A stretch of 64,000 nt of DNA from Chamaecyparis obtusa (taxonomy: Eukaryota; Streptophyta; Pinopsida; Cupressales; Cupressaceae), in the NCBI GenBank assembly GCA_027943335.1, contig BSBK01003253.1, forward strand, positions 1 to 64,000, read 5' to 3'. The translations under genes and the position numbers were made by a program. Every line of letters begins with the position of its first letter. The stretch's first letter is position 1. Positions 22,739 through 34,570 of this stretch are shown piece after piece. A model generated the notes under the pieces. That model saw only the letters and a list, made by a program, of their open reading frames with translations, was not told the origin of the DNA and made no database searches.

Positions 22739-23128
22739 TGATTCAAGATATTATGAATCTTTCAAAGCACAATACAGAACGAATTAAAATGTTAGCACAA
22801 AACTTTCATCCACTCATTTCAAACAACACAAATTTAAAATATGATCATGTATGTATATCACTATTGCAACACAGGCAAAAATGCATGTATCGTTTCCACA
22901 GTAAACTAGATTCATTCAAGTATTTTATAAACACTAAAACTAAAGCAAAAACTATCTAGCCTTCACAAAATTTTGAACCCTTTCACAGTTTATAACTGTC
23001 CTAGTTATAGTTTCAACAAACTAAGAGGTCTCCCTAAAAACCTGACCTCTTAGACAAACAATTACTTAAACAAAACTAGAGTAAAAAGGACACTTGTCCT
23101 TAAAAGTTTTCATGCAATTAAAATGAAA

Positions 23129-24700
23129 TTAAATTTCCAAATCAGGTTCCTTATCAGTGGCATGTTCTTCACTTCTAGCGGGGCTTTCTCCTTCATCAAC
23201 AATGGAATGAGTTGACTCCCATTGTTTGTATGCTTGGACAAGTTCCTTAGAGAGCAAAAAATATGGAATTTTCATGTCCAAGATTCTAGCCACGGAGGCC
23301 TCTTTAGTCCATTTCAACTTTTTGACATTTTTAATTGTCTCAGGAAGTTGATTAATACATAAGTACAATAGAGACTCAATCCTAGCCATTAGTGTGAAGT
23401 TTGAGGATTTTGGGTTAATCTTCTCCTTAATTTTTTTTCATGGTGGCTTCAATTGCTTCTAGGGATCCATTCAATTCTTGATTAGCATAACTTGTTGAAT
23501 ATGTATAGGCAAAATTGATAACTTTCATCCCATTCAATATAGACTTCTATATTTGTTTAACCTCATTTTCACAATCCTTATTTTTGGCTATAGTATTCCT
23601 GCTAGCTGAAATACACTAGCTAATGTTTTTCCTTAAAATGAAGAAGGTTGACTGATCAGAAGATTTCAAAGATTTCTCAGTATAGAACTTGGTATAGCTA
23701 TACCTCTCAATTTCTAGGAACGTCATCATAGCAGCAAACCTATTTCTCTTCCTCTCTATCCCATACTTGTCATTGTGCCTGCAATTCTTCCACTAGGAAT
23801 TTAGTATAATAAAGAATGACTTGGGAATCTTTGACATACTTGAGGCCACTTTTAATCAGCTCATTCATCTATTCATCTATAGTGGAGACCAAGGCTCAAC
23901 CCAGTTGAACTTGATTCAATAGATTTTTTCTCTCAATAGAGTTGGATCAAAAACCTCTGGAGATTGGATGAAGGGTGGAGAATCAAAGATGTTGAAGGTT
24001 TTTATGAGCTTGGACAATGACACAATCATCTCTTTTAGTTCTTTCTTTTCCTTGATATCTTTCCAAGAGGTCAATAGAATTTATTGGGTTGTTTCTTTAA
24101 ACAAAATACTCTTTCCTATATGGTTCCCAACTCAATCTTGGTGACTTCAAAATCTTTAGCCTTGAGTTCATGTTCCCCTTCCTTCAGCCTACAAAAGGCT
24201 ACTTCAATGGTCCACTTTCCTGCAAACATTCGAGTGTTTCTCTTCACTTTTTTAGTCTTGGGTGTTTGCTGAATGTATTTACTGACAATATCTTGAACAA
24301 GAACCCAAACAAGAACAAAGATACACTTCTTATTCACAAAAGAGGTTAGCCATTTTGGTGTTGTATCAGATGCAACTGATTATTTAGGTGTATTCAATGG
24401 TGCGTCTATGATCTCCAATGTCACATCATCAAGTTCAAAGATATCTTTTCCTACCTATTCTTCTTCACCTGTTTGGTAACTGATATCTTTGAGTATATCA
24501 TCATCTAGATTGATAGTTTGTACATTCTCCTAAGCTATTTTATTCTTTATCCTAGACTTGGCCTTTGATATTTTAAGCCTTTGAAGAGGAGCTACTGGTG
24601 AGCAATTTGTTGTAGTTTTTTTTTGAGTAGCCTTAACTTTTTACTTCCCTGAAGATCCTTACTTTGTAGATTTCATTGACCATTGGAGCTCTAATGTCCT
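23129..24700 (-). pseudogene. Degraded ORF inside the 3' LTR of the gypsy element
   Basis: Pieces of one coding sequence on -: about 24560-24400 (NVQTINLDDDILKDISYQTG), 24337-24116 (KTKKVKRNTRMFAGKW, EGEHELKAKDFEVTKIE) and 23389-23129 (ESLLYLCINQLPETIK, ending DEGESPARSEEHATDKEPD). The same pieces in the same order lie in the other LTR. The family is not recognised; it is charged and has no membrane segment. The start cannot be fixed. Confidence 0.6.
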
Positions 24701-25497
24701 TACCTTTGTCTGCTTCATTCCGAATAATGTTATTATTTAAAATTTTGAGTGTAAAGACACACTTAAATAGGAGCATGAGAAAATTGATTATTAATTGAAA
24801 ATATTTACAAAAGTGAATGCAAAAGATCTGATTTGACATCTTATGTATATAATTCATAATTACTATTAATGAAAATGCCCATGCCATAAAATTTAATAAT
24901 TATTCGAACATCTCAGATGTGCCAACTTTCTACACTATCTTTTAAAGTGTTTAATGCACACCTTCCCGTGGGAACTACTGCTAAGCTTTTAAAAGAATTA
25001 CCTTTTAGATATCTTATCTTCTTTTCAAATACCTTAGAATATGAGTGAACAATGTTCATGATGGTTCAAGGGTCTTAAATATAGCTTAGGTCCTCATATG
25101 ACTAGGTTTACCATTTTGATGATTCATCTATACTGATAAGTTATAATCCCATATCTGATGCCTCAACATTTCTTGTGACTTATCGGTATATGAATTATCT
25201 TTGTCATCTTTATGTACTTTCCAAATTTCTTAAAAATGATGAACTAGCTTGAATTACCTTGAACTGACATGAACGAAGTTCAAGCCAATTCAACGGTGTT
25301 CAAGAATGTCCAAGAAAACCTGTTAGTAAGGAACTTGACACCTTTTTAAATCACGCTAAGACCCCATAGACTAAAGGTTTTTGATAAATAGGTGAACTTG
25401 AGGGAAACTCAAAATATTAAGGGGAAAATAAGGTGATTAAATTATACAAGGTTGACTTAGAAAAGAAGGAGGTACAAGTGCTGAACTTGGACTAGCA

Positions 25498-25510
25498 CCA
25501 TCTCTGACTA
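25498..25510 (-). other. Polypurine-tract region of the gypsy element
   Basis: On - it reads TAGTCAGAGATGG directly before the TG of the 3' LTR. It is purine-rich at its end and in the right place. Confidence 0.5.
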
Positions 25511-25664
25511 GGGATTACTTTTGACAAAAGGCAAAGTACTTAGAACTCTAGCTACGCAAAAATTGAAAGGGTAAGGCAAAACCTAATGAAAATAGGAACA
25601 GGGAAACAAGTAGCTACAAGGCAACCTAGACCTAATATGTACAAAAATTTACACACCGAGAGAC

Positions 25665-25934
25665 TCAAAGTTTAAAAAGCTTCAAGTCTTGCCCATTATA
25701 AGAAAATTGCAAGACTATTCCATTTGGATAGGCCAAGTTAAAGGCATTAGGTCCTAGTTTTTCTTCAATAAGGAAAGGCCCCTTCCACAATGTTTCAAAC
25801 TTGCTATGAGATCCTTTTGGTTCTTTCCTTTTATCCCAAAGTAACTCTTCATTTCCTTTCATGAATTTTTGAGGTCTAGCTCTTATGTAAAAAATGTTCT
25901 TAACCCTGGCTTGATGTTTGGTGATTTTGTCCAC
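25665..25934 (-). pseudogene. Gypsy integrase C-terminal region
   Basis: Encodes ITKHQARVKNIFYIRARPQKF, LLWDKRKEPKGSHSKFETLW, KGPFLIEEKLGPNAFNL and DLKLFKL, the usual end of a gypsy polyprotein where the integrase tail (GPF/Y-type, WKGPF) binds DNA. It continues the integrase, from which it is separated by broken sequence. Confidence 0.85.
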
Positions 25935-26099
25935 TAGTGCTTTCCTTTCTTCTAAAGAATCTCTGAAAGTTTGATCTTTGATAATTGTTTACAATCTTGT
26001 TGCTGATAGTTCTAGAGGAAGTGACACTTGAGCACCCACTCCATAAACTAGCTCAAAAGGTGTCATACTAATTTCTCTTTTGGGGGTTATTCTGTCAGG

Positions 26100-26725
26100 C
26101 CAGAGAGCTTCAAAAAGCTTTTTATGCTAGTTTTTGCCACTGTCATCCACCAGTTTCTTCATGATGGAAATCAGATTCTTATTCCTTGATTCTTCTTGTC
26201 TACTGCCTTATGGAAAATAATCTGACAAATGAGACAGTGAAATTTACTGTGATCATAGTAGAAAAGGGTTAGCTCTTGTGATGAGAAATATATGGCATTA
26301 TCTGCTGTAATCTTTTGAGGGACTCCAAAGCACACCAGGATATTATCTTTTGGGAAGTCACACACCACTTGAGATTTTTGTTTTCTGGTTGGAATAGCCT
26401 CAACCCATTTGGTGAAATACTCAATTATTGTCAAAATGTAGATATGACCAACACTTGATTGAGGATTAACTGGCCCAATAAAATCTAGCCTCTAGTTCTT
26501 GAAGGGTTTATCTACCACAATAGGTTTCAAAGGTAGATCCACTAACTAAGGTCTTCCTAAAAATAGTTGTCATTTTTTACAGTTCATGACATATGCATAG
26601 GTGTCTTTAAACATGCCTGACCAATAAAAATAGTTGTGAAGGATTTTAAAATTTGTGACAATTGAGGAAAAATGCCCTCCGTAGGCCTCTTCATGAAAAG
26701 TTCTCAACAATTGCAATTGATGTTC
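26100..26725 (-). pseudogene. Gypsy integrase zinc finger and core, broken
   Basis: On -, HEEAYGGHFSS and NCKK give the HHCC-type zinc finger (about 26700-26570, second Cys pair damaged by a stop). DFIGPVNP holds the first catalytic Asp (about 26475). YFTKWVEAIPTRKQ and ITADNAIYFSSQEL (second Asp) follow in the frame 26434-26171. Several stops and shifts separate the parts. Confidence 0.85.
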
Positions 26726-26899
26726 TTTATCCATGCATCTGAGGAAAGTTCTATCTATGCCCCTCTTGAATAAAGTGCCTTACCATATCACATACATGGC
26801 TACCTAGAGTCTTAAATTACACCTTTCTTTGGTTGTTGATCATGCACGACATTCTCCATAAGTTAAATAGTATGCTATATCACAAAACCAAGGGTCAAT

Positions 26900-27350
26900 C
26901 AAGCTAACCAATAGTGCATGGGATACTTCATTCTCCAGTTCTTTTGATTCATTTGAGTTCTCCTCTATGAAATTAGACAAACCCCTTACTTTAACCATCT
27001 TGGTGGGTCTTAACGTTAGGTCGTACTCTTATATTTTGGTTACCCATGTTGATCTCTTAATCATCACTATTTCATGTTGAGTAAGTAAACTTTTTACAGC
27101 AGAATCAGGAATGCATACTACACAATGTGAATGAAGAATATAAAACTAAATTGTTTGACTACTTTTACCATGACAAAAGCTTGTTTCTCAAAAGGGGAAT
27201 ATTTAAGATCGTGGTTTTTCAGTGGGGTACTCATAAAGGAAATTGGTGCTTCATCTTTAGAACCAACCTTTTAAGTCAATATCCCTGACAATGAGTGATC
27301 AGAGGCATAACAATAAATGATAAAATATTTCTTATAATATGGGTAAACTA
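26900..27350 (-). pseudogene. Gypsy RNase H (the usual copy after RT), broken
   Basis: On -, pieces read IIYCYASDHSLSGIL, EAPISFMSTPLKNHDLKYS and PFEKQAFVMVKVVKQF, which match the RNase H that follows reverse transcriptase in gypsy elements. One in-frame stop and a frameshift were seen. Note Ala-Ser-Asp where Thr/Val-Asp-Ala-Ser is common. Confidence 0.75.
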
Positions 27351-28250
27351 AGGTAGGAGTGGATGCCACAATAGTTTGAATTTCATTGGAGGCCCCTTTT
27401 TACCATATTTTGTCCACTTGAAAGGTTTTTTTTCACTCATCATCTTTACAATATGTTTAGTTAACTCAGAAAAATATGGCGCAAAAGCTCTCAAAAAATT
27501 AATTTGGCCAAAAAAGGATTTAACCCCTGTCTTAGTTGATGGAAGACCAATCTGTTGAATAACCTTCACTCTCTCAAGATCAATCTTGATTCCTTCTTTG
27601 GAGACAACATGACCTAAACATTTATCCTTTGTCACACAAAAAATAAACTTTTTTGAGGTCGAGAGATATATAATGGCTTCTACACCTTTGAAGAACTGAT
27701 CGAAGGTCTTTGAAGTGATGCTTTGTTCTGGTGGAATAAATCATTACGTCATCAAGATAAATCATGATTATCCTATTCTTCATGTCAGCAAAGAAAAAGT
27801 CCATAGCCCTTTGGAAAGTTGCCCTTGCATTGATCAGACCGAAGGGCATCCTGTTATATGCAAACATTCCACAAGGTGTAGTGAAAGTAGTTTTGTGTTT
27901 ATCATCTTCAGCTACACTATCCTAATTGTAGCTTGAAAATCCATTAAGCATGGACATCATCTCAGATCTGGCTACAGTTTGCAAGACATGCTCCATTTTT
28001 GGTAAGGCATAAGTATCCTTCAAGTGGGCTTGATTTAAATTGTGGAAATCAACAAAAATCCTTATTTCTCCATTTTCTTCCTCACTGGGATGATGTTTGC
28101 AATCCATGTTGAGTGGTGAATAGGATATATGATTCTTTCCTTTAATATTTTATCCACTTATTTAATATGGCCTCTGATACTTTGGGGTTATAACTACAGG
28201 GATTTTTCCTGAAGGGTTTAGATTCTAGTTGTAGGGGATTATGATGACTT
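27348..28250 (-). pseudogene. Gypsy reverse transcriptase, broken
   Basis: Pieces in order on -: IRIFVDFHNLNQAHLKDTYA (28107-27922), MPFGLINARATFQRAMDFFF and IMIYLDDVMIYS with the YLDD active site (27867-27622), then GHVVSKEGIKID and SFFGQINFLRAFAPYFSELT (27635-27348). The palm, active site and thumb are all recognisable. Frames change at 27922 and about 27635. Confidence 0.92.
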
Positions 28251-28290
28251 ATCTTTCCTTCCTTGAAATTCTGAAGATTAAATTATAATT

Positions 28291-28488
28291 CTAGGAAAAT
28301 ACATCTATATAAGTAGTCAATAAGAGTTGCAAATTTTTCTTTTCTTGAGTGGATAGAGTCTTGCCTATAGATATCCATTTTGGGTCCACTGCACTCCCAA
28401 TATTAATTTTATCATATTCTTTCAATACCTCAAAATTGACTTCTCCTTGGAATGTGACTATCATCTTTCCTAGAAAACTAGCTTTCAA
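28291..28488 (-). pseudogene. Gypsy linker between the extra RNase H and RT
   Basis: Reads VNFEVLKEYDKINIGSAVDP and LLLTTYIDVFS, the stretch that precedes reverse transcriptase in many plant gypsy elements (compare the DVFxWxY motif). It is open for 65 codons. Confidence 0.7.
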
Positions 28489-28731
28489 GAAAGATCAACC
28501 CCTTAGGGATTTTGTTGCCTTTTAATTGAACTAATTCTTCTAATGGTGGTGACCCAAAACTAGGTTCTTCACATGCTTCATTCCTTCAAAATAAATGGAT
28601 GCAAAGACCTTTACACATGTCATGAAGTCATTTATACAAGTGTCATCTTCAAGTACTTGAAAATGCTCAATATTATAAGGAACAACATGTCTAGATATAT
28701 CATCTTTATTCTATAAGTATCTGTTTTAAAA

Positions 28732-29186
28732 TCCAGATGAGGAAGCAACAAGGATGCTGACACTACTAGTGAATTAGCGCGTGAATTCAGACTTCTTGGG
28801 ATGGCTTGTATATAAAAATCTTCAAATGATTCTATTTCATTCCAAACCAAATCTCTACAATTCCTCAAGTGTTCATTCTTAACTGTGAACTAACCGCTTA
28901 CTTGTTTAACTATCAGCTCAGCATCACCTCTCACCACAAGTATTTTAATTCCATGTGCTCTTACTTCTTGTAATCATAATAATAGAGCTCCATATTCAAC
29001 AGTTATATTAATATTCTTAAAATCTAACTTGAAGGAAAATGGAAGATACTCTCCATTTGGACCCTTAAGCACTACATCAGCCCCAGACCTAGAATTAGCA
29101 CAATTGGCATCATATTCCATAGAACCAATCTGTGTAATCTCATAACAAGCTATAGGAGCTGGAGAAACTTCATCCATGAAGATCAA
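28732..29186 (-). pseudogene. Extra RNase H (archaeal-type-like) between protease and RT
   Basis: Pieces on -: SGADVVLKGPNGEYLPFSF, NITVEYGALLL, stop, LQEVRAHGIKILVVRGDAEL (Asp of the active site), IVKQVSG, stop, FTVKNEHLRNCRDLVWNEI, FEDFYIQAIPRSLNSRANSL. This is the RNase H fold type with GxGxVL, NNxAEYxAL, GD(A/S)xLIVxQ and IPRxxNxxAD motifs, which plant Tat-lineage elements carry after their own RNase H. Here it lies upstream of RT, between the protease (about 29585) and the DVFS linker. Confidence 0.8.
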
Positions 29187-29318
29187 ATAATTGTTGAATT
29201 CACACTCTTGAAAAATAATCTGAGCCTTTTGATTATTAGATGGGAAGAGTGCATAAGTAATTTTTGCTTCAAGCTCTAGTTTAACTATCTTCTTTCCTAC
29301 ATGAATGACTTCTTCCTA

Positions 29319-29640
29319 CTAATCCATCTTTATTTCTCCGTCCATATCCCTAAAAAAAGTTCTACTCAAGAGCATTCCATAACTTGCAGGTATATTCGCA
29401 ACAAGAATTATCAGTTTTAATCTTTTATCTAGATGAGCGGCTAGAACAAATTGGGCATCTTTTACTTGACCTATTGAAGGCACTTGTTTACCATCCACTG
29501 AATAAAATCTCCAAAAGGTTTTAATCAAAGTCAATCCTAAGGCCTTGGAAACAAGATGGCATAATGTTGTCTGATGTGCCCAAGTCTATGATATAATTAC
29601 TTAATTTAAATCCATTAAGGAGAAAAGAAATGTAAAAAGG
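29319..29640 (-). pseudogene. Gypsy aspartic protease, broken
   Basis: On -, YIIDLGTSDNIMP (about 29600-29560) resembles the ID(S/L)GxSxNxMP active-site strand, then LTLIKTFWRFYSVDGKQVP and LIILVANIPASYGMLLSRTF with DMDGEIKMD in the frame 29534-29319. It would cut the polyprotein. Confidence 0.75.
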
Positions 29641-30543
29641 ATCAGGCTTCCTTGTTTCATACATATCACAATTTGTCCCTAAGGTAGAAGCACTGCATGT
29701 ACTATTTTCATCTACAATAGAAGGTGATACAATTATAGGACACTAGACAAAATCATCAGTTTGATTGAATGTAGATTGATTAGATTGGGACGGGTGTGAA
29801 GGATAACCCTTGACATATTTAATTAATTTATAAATCTCCTAAGGATTTAATCTTAAATACTCTACAAGTGAGATTTGAATAGTAGCGTATTTGCAAAATT
29901 CAACTATATCAAATGAAGAAACACCAACATCTCTTTGTAAGATTTTAAAATTAGAGGCTTTAGAACTAGAGGGAAAAACATTACTCATAGGTTCTTTATT
30001 CTTGTGAACAATACCTGATGTCATCGGGGTGTAACTAGATGATTTTTGTTTACAAGTAAGGATGGTATATGTTGGATCTTCAAGAGTGACTAAAATATCT
30101 CCTCTTTTGGAGTCTGATTCATATTCTAGGTAAAATGAGCCAAAGTCACAAAGTCATTCTTGATCCATCCCATCTACCTTAAATTCTCCTAATACATTCT
30201 TAATTTCTTCCATCTACACATGTCTTAACATGTTTGAACATGAGTTTCCATCATGAACTATTGTCAGGTTGAATCCCTCTCTAGATGGATCTTCAAGATA
30301 CAATCTTGGTTGACTTGAAGGTAAAAGAGGAGTTTTTCCATGCCATACATTAGGTTGTTTCCGACTAGTGTCTTGGTACATGGGAAGATAGGAAGATCCT
30401 TATTTTGGCAGTTGCCTCTTCAACGCGATCACATCATTCATTAACCTTTGAAGGATAGGGTCTGAGGAAGAAGAATAGGCTTGAGAGTGTGGCGTTTGAA
30501 CATCGTTCCTCCATTTTTGTGATGTAATCAGATCATCCTCTAG

Positions 30544-31520
30544 TTAAATTGCTTGACTTAGAGTAGTAGCTAAATATGGGAGTCTATTTCTTCTAGCAGT
30601 AGGAATCTTATGAATAACCTTATTGTATCTGGCCACATAATCCTTCATTGGTTCATAAATTTCATTCTTCATTTGTGTAAGCTGTGCTAGTAAATAATAT
30701 TCATCATCAACACTTTTAAAATGATTTTCAAATGTAGCCTTCATGGTTTGCCAATCTTTTATTGACTGAACTGGTAGATAGCCAAACCATCCTGCTGCTC
30801 CTATTAGAGTTTGAACAAAAATCCTAACAACAACACCATTGTGTTGCACTGGCAATATACTAGTAGCTACATTAAATAAATTAAATTATTCCTCCACAGA
30901 AACCTTACCATCTCCAGAGACCCTAGGAAGAATGTCCTTAACACCCTTTAGAAGGGCATTATGACCAAAATGAACGAGAGGACCAACTGCAACACCCCAT
31001 GGTTGTGCCATAATAGTAGCTAGGAAGATTGTTAAGAGAGGAGGGGCTTGAATACCAGATAAAGTTAGTGACTATCACATACTAGTAGATGGAGAGGTAT
31101 TAGATGGGGCTTTGGGTGGTGAAGGAGGCCTACTCTTCTCTTTTGGCTTTGGGATGTAGGTAATTGGAAACTTGAGGTTTTGTAATCCTTCATAGAAAGC
31201 ATAAAAAATTCCCTCCTTCATTTGAGACCTAGTATATGGTCAATAATCTAGTATTTTGATCCTTATGGTCTCTGGAAAACTCTATTCACAATCTCATCTT
31301 CTTGAATAATTGGAAGACCTCTCAACCATTCACCCATATCTTCTTCTTCTTCCAGAACCAAAAGAACTTGTTGATATTTTTGATTGTTGGCATTTACTTT
31401 CCAAGAAAGGGCATTCAAATCAGTAATGATATCTTCCTGTGTGTCTTGGAAGTTTGAATTCGGGTGAATAACATGAGGGATTTCTTTCTGGTTAGGTAGT
31501 ATAACTATAGGTAGTACCAT
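30544..31520 (-). pseudogene. Gypsy gag, broken
   Basis: The presumed start is the ATG at 31520 (MVLPIVILPNQKEIPHV), 72 bp inside the 5' LTR. After shifts, the frame 30855-30544 carries GWFGYLPVQSIKDWQTMKAT, FENHFKSV, LAQLTQMKNEIYEPMKDYVA and RYNKVIHKIP, the core of the retrotransposon gag family (capsid). No zinc knuckle was found downstream. Confidence 0.82.
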
Positions 31521-31567
31521 AATTATTCATCAAGAAAAGTATTAAATCCGGTCAACAGAGTTTGCGC

Positions 31568-31585
31568 TCCCTAGTAGAGTCACCA
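31568..31585 (-). other. Primer-binding site of the gypsy element
   Basis: On - it reads TGGTGACTCTACTAGGGA, six bases from the LTR end. It is similar to the TGGCGACTCTGCTGGGGA type used by Tat-lineage gypsy elements (family knowledge), with substitutions. Confidence 0.65.
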
Positions 31586-32363
31586 AAAATTTGTTAGTAA
31601 ATAGATTTTTCCTTCGGTATATCATTCTTACAAACTCGCTCTAATACCCGCTTGAAAGAAAAATAATTACTATTAGTTGGGTAAGTGTTCTTTTAATCAC
31701 TTCCCTCTAAATTTTATCTTAGGTACAACTCCCTAGGATTGATCTTCAATAAATTCCCAACAATAATTTGTGAGTTTAACTTTTAACGAGAAATTTAAAA
31801 AAGGATGCTTTATAATTCTTGGATGACAAGATATGCAACATTACTTTAAGAAAAGAAACGTAAAAGAAAAGAGAGGAGAAAATGTATAGTTTTCTGCTAC
31901 TGGTAACCACTTAAAAACTGAATGACAGATTCTTTTAAACAATAAATAAGATAAAAGATTACAAATGATTCAATCTACTTTGAAACTTTCAAAGCATAAT
32001 ATGGAACAAATTAAATTGTCAGCACAAATCATTCCTCCACTCATTTCAAACAACATAGATTTTAAATATGATCGTATATGTATATCACTATTGCAGCATA
32101 GGAAAAAATACACATATCATTTCAACAGTAAACCAGATTCATTCAAATATTTTCTAACCACTAAAACTAAAGCAAAAACTATCTAGCCTTCACAAAATTT
32201 TGAACCCTTCTAGAGTTTCTAACTGTCCTACTTATAGTTTCAGAAAACTGAGAGGTCTCCCTGAAAACCCAACCTCTTAGACAAGTAGTTACTTGAATAA
32301 AACCAGAGTAAAAAGGACACATGTCCTAAAAATGTTTTCATGCAATTAAAAAGAAACTAAGTT

Positions 32364-33910
32364 TCTAAATCAGGCTCTTTATTAGTGGTACGTTCTTCGC
32401 TTCCATTAGGGCTTTCTCCTTCATCATCAATAGAATGAGTCGACTCCGATTGTTTATATGCTTGGACAAGTTGCTTAGCGAGCGACAAATGTGGAATTTT
32501 CATGTTCACTATTCTAGCCATCGAGGCCTTGTTAGTCCATTACAAATTTTTTACTTTTTTATTTATCCCAAGAAGTTGATCAATGCATAAGTACATAAGA
32601 GACTCCATCCTAGGTAGCCATCTGTGTGAAGTTTGATTCTTTTGGGTTAATCTTCTTCTTAATTTTGTTCATGGTGGCTTCAAATGCTTCAAGGACTCCT
32701 TTCAATTCTTGATCACCATAGCTTGTTGAATATGTATAGATGAAATTGATAACTTTCAGATCATTCAACATAGTCTTATGTATTTGTTTAACCTCATTTT
32801 TACAGTCCTTATTCTTAGCTATAGTATTCATGATAGTTGAAATACGCTAGCTAATGCTCTTCCTTAAAATGAAGAAGGTTGACTCATCATAAGATTTCAA
32901 ATATTTCTCATTACAGAACATGGTATAGCCATACCTCTCAATTTCAAGGAACTTCATCATAACAGCAACCCATTTCTCTTCCTCTTTATTCCACACTTGT
33001 CGTTGTGCCTGTAATTCTCCCACCAGGGCTTTATTATCGTGAGAAATATTACTTGGGAATATTTGAGATACTTGAGACCACTTTTATTCACCTCATTCAT
33101 CCATTCATCTACAATGGACACTAGGGCTCAGCTACCTTGAACTTTATCCAACACATTTTCTCTCTCAGTAGAGTTCAGATCAAAAACCTATGGAGATCAG
33201 ATCAAGGGTATAGCATCAAAGCTGCAGAAGGTTTTTATGAACTAGACAATGACACAATCATCTATTTTAGTTCTTTCAAGTTTCCTTGTTGTCTTTCTAA
33301 GAGGTCAATAGCATTTTTTGGGTTGTTTCTTTAAACAAATGATTCATCCCTACACAATCCATGGTTCCAAACTCAACCTGGGTGACTTCAAAATCTTCAT
33401 TCTTGAGTTCATGTTCCCCTTTCTATGGCCTATAAGTGGCTACTTCAGTGGTCCACTTCCATGTTTTTGCATCTACAAACATTCAAGTTGTGCTCTTCAC
33501 TTTTTTAGTCTTGGGTTTTTTGTGAATGTATTTATTGACAATATCCTCAATTAGAATTGAAATAGGAACAAAGCTATGCTTCTTATTCATAGAAGAGGTT
33601 AACCATTTTGGTGTTGTATCAGATGTAGCTAATTATTTAGGTGTCTTCATTGGTGCGTCCATGATCTCCAATGTCACATTATCAATATCAAAGAGATCTT
33701 TACCCACCCTTTCTTCTTCACCTATTTGATAACTTATATCTTCGAGTTTATCATCATCTAGATTGATAGTTTGCACATTCTCCTTAGCCATTTTATTCTT
33801 TATCCTAGACCTAGTCTTTGATCTTGTGATCCTTCGAAGAGGAGCTACTGGAGAATAATTTGTTGTAGTTTTCTTTCAAGTAGCCTTAACTTTTTGCTTC
33901 CCTAAAGAGC
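32364..33910 (-). pseudogene. Degraded ORF inside the 5' LTR of the gypsy element
   Basis: The counterpart of the ORF at 23129-24700: ENVQTINLDDDKLEDISYQI and DTTPKWLTSSMNKK at about 33790-33570, GEHELKNEDFEVTQVEFG at about 33415-33370, a 73-codon frame at 32831-32610 (KVINFIYTYSTSYGDQELKG), and a C-terminus near 32364 (DDEGESPNGSEERTTNKEPD). The sequence is kept in both LTRs despite strong divergence. Function unknown. Confidence 0.6.
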
Positions 33911-34306
33911 CTTACTTTACATATTTTATAGACTACTAGAGATCCAATGTCCTTACCTCCATCCACTTATCTCTCAATAATGTTATTATTTAAAATTTTG
34001 AGTGTAAATACACACTTAAATAGAAAGAGCATGAGAAAATTAATTATTAATTGTAAATATTTATGGAGTTGAATGCAAAAGATATGATTTTACATCTTAT
34101 GCACGTAATTCATAATTTCTATTAATGAAAATCCCCCTGTAATGAAATTTAATGATTGTTCACAGATCTCAGGCGTGCCAACTTTTCCACTATCTTTTAG
34201 CATTAAATGCACACCTTGCCGTGGGACCTACTGCAGAGCTTTCAAAAGATTTACCTTTTAGATATCTTGTCTTCTTTTTGAATACCTTGTAACATGACTG
34301 AATAAT

Positions 34307-34346
34307 GTTCATGATGGTTCAAGGGTGTTCAATATAGTTCAAGTCC
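34307..34346. repeat. Four GTTCAAN words at exact 10-bp spacing
   Basis: GTTCATG 34307, GTTCAAG 34317, GTTCAAT 34327, GTTCAAG 34337. The 3' LTR has a decayed copy near 25055. Confidence 0.85.
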
Positions 34347-34510
34347 TCATATCACTAGGTTTACCATTTTGATGATTCATCTATGCTGACATGTCATAAT
34401 CTGATGGTTGATGCCTCAACATTTCTCCTAACTTATCGATATATAAATAATCTTTGTCATCTTTATGTACCTACCAAATTTCTTGAAAATGATGAGCTAC
34501 ATTGAACTAC

Positions 34511-34570
34511 CTTGAACTGACTTGAACAAAGTTCAAGCCAGTTCAAGGGTGTTCAAGAGTGTTCAAGAAA
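34511..34570. repeat. Six 10-bp units: two CTTGAAC then four GTTCAAG
   Basis: CTTGAAC at 34511 and 34521 and GTTCAAG at 34531, 34541, 34551 and 34561; CTTGAAC is the reverse complement of GTTCAAG. The same pattern, partly mutated, is at about 25259-25318 in the 3' LTR. It lies 180-240 bp inside the LTR start (U3), where promoter elements would be. Confidence 0.88.

Larger units (their letters stand above)
22279..25497 (-). repeat. 3' LTR of the gypsy element
   Basis: 3219 bp, TGTTAGTAAA...CTAGCA. It contains a degraded ORF (about 24700-23129) and a tandem duplication of about 94 bp at 22570-22738 that the other LTR lacks. Confidence 0.88.
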
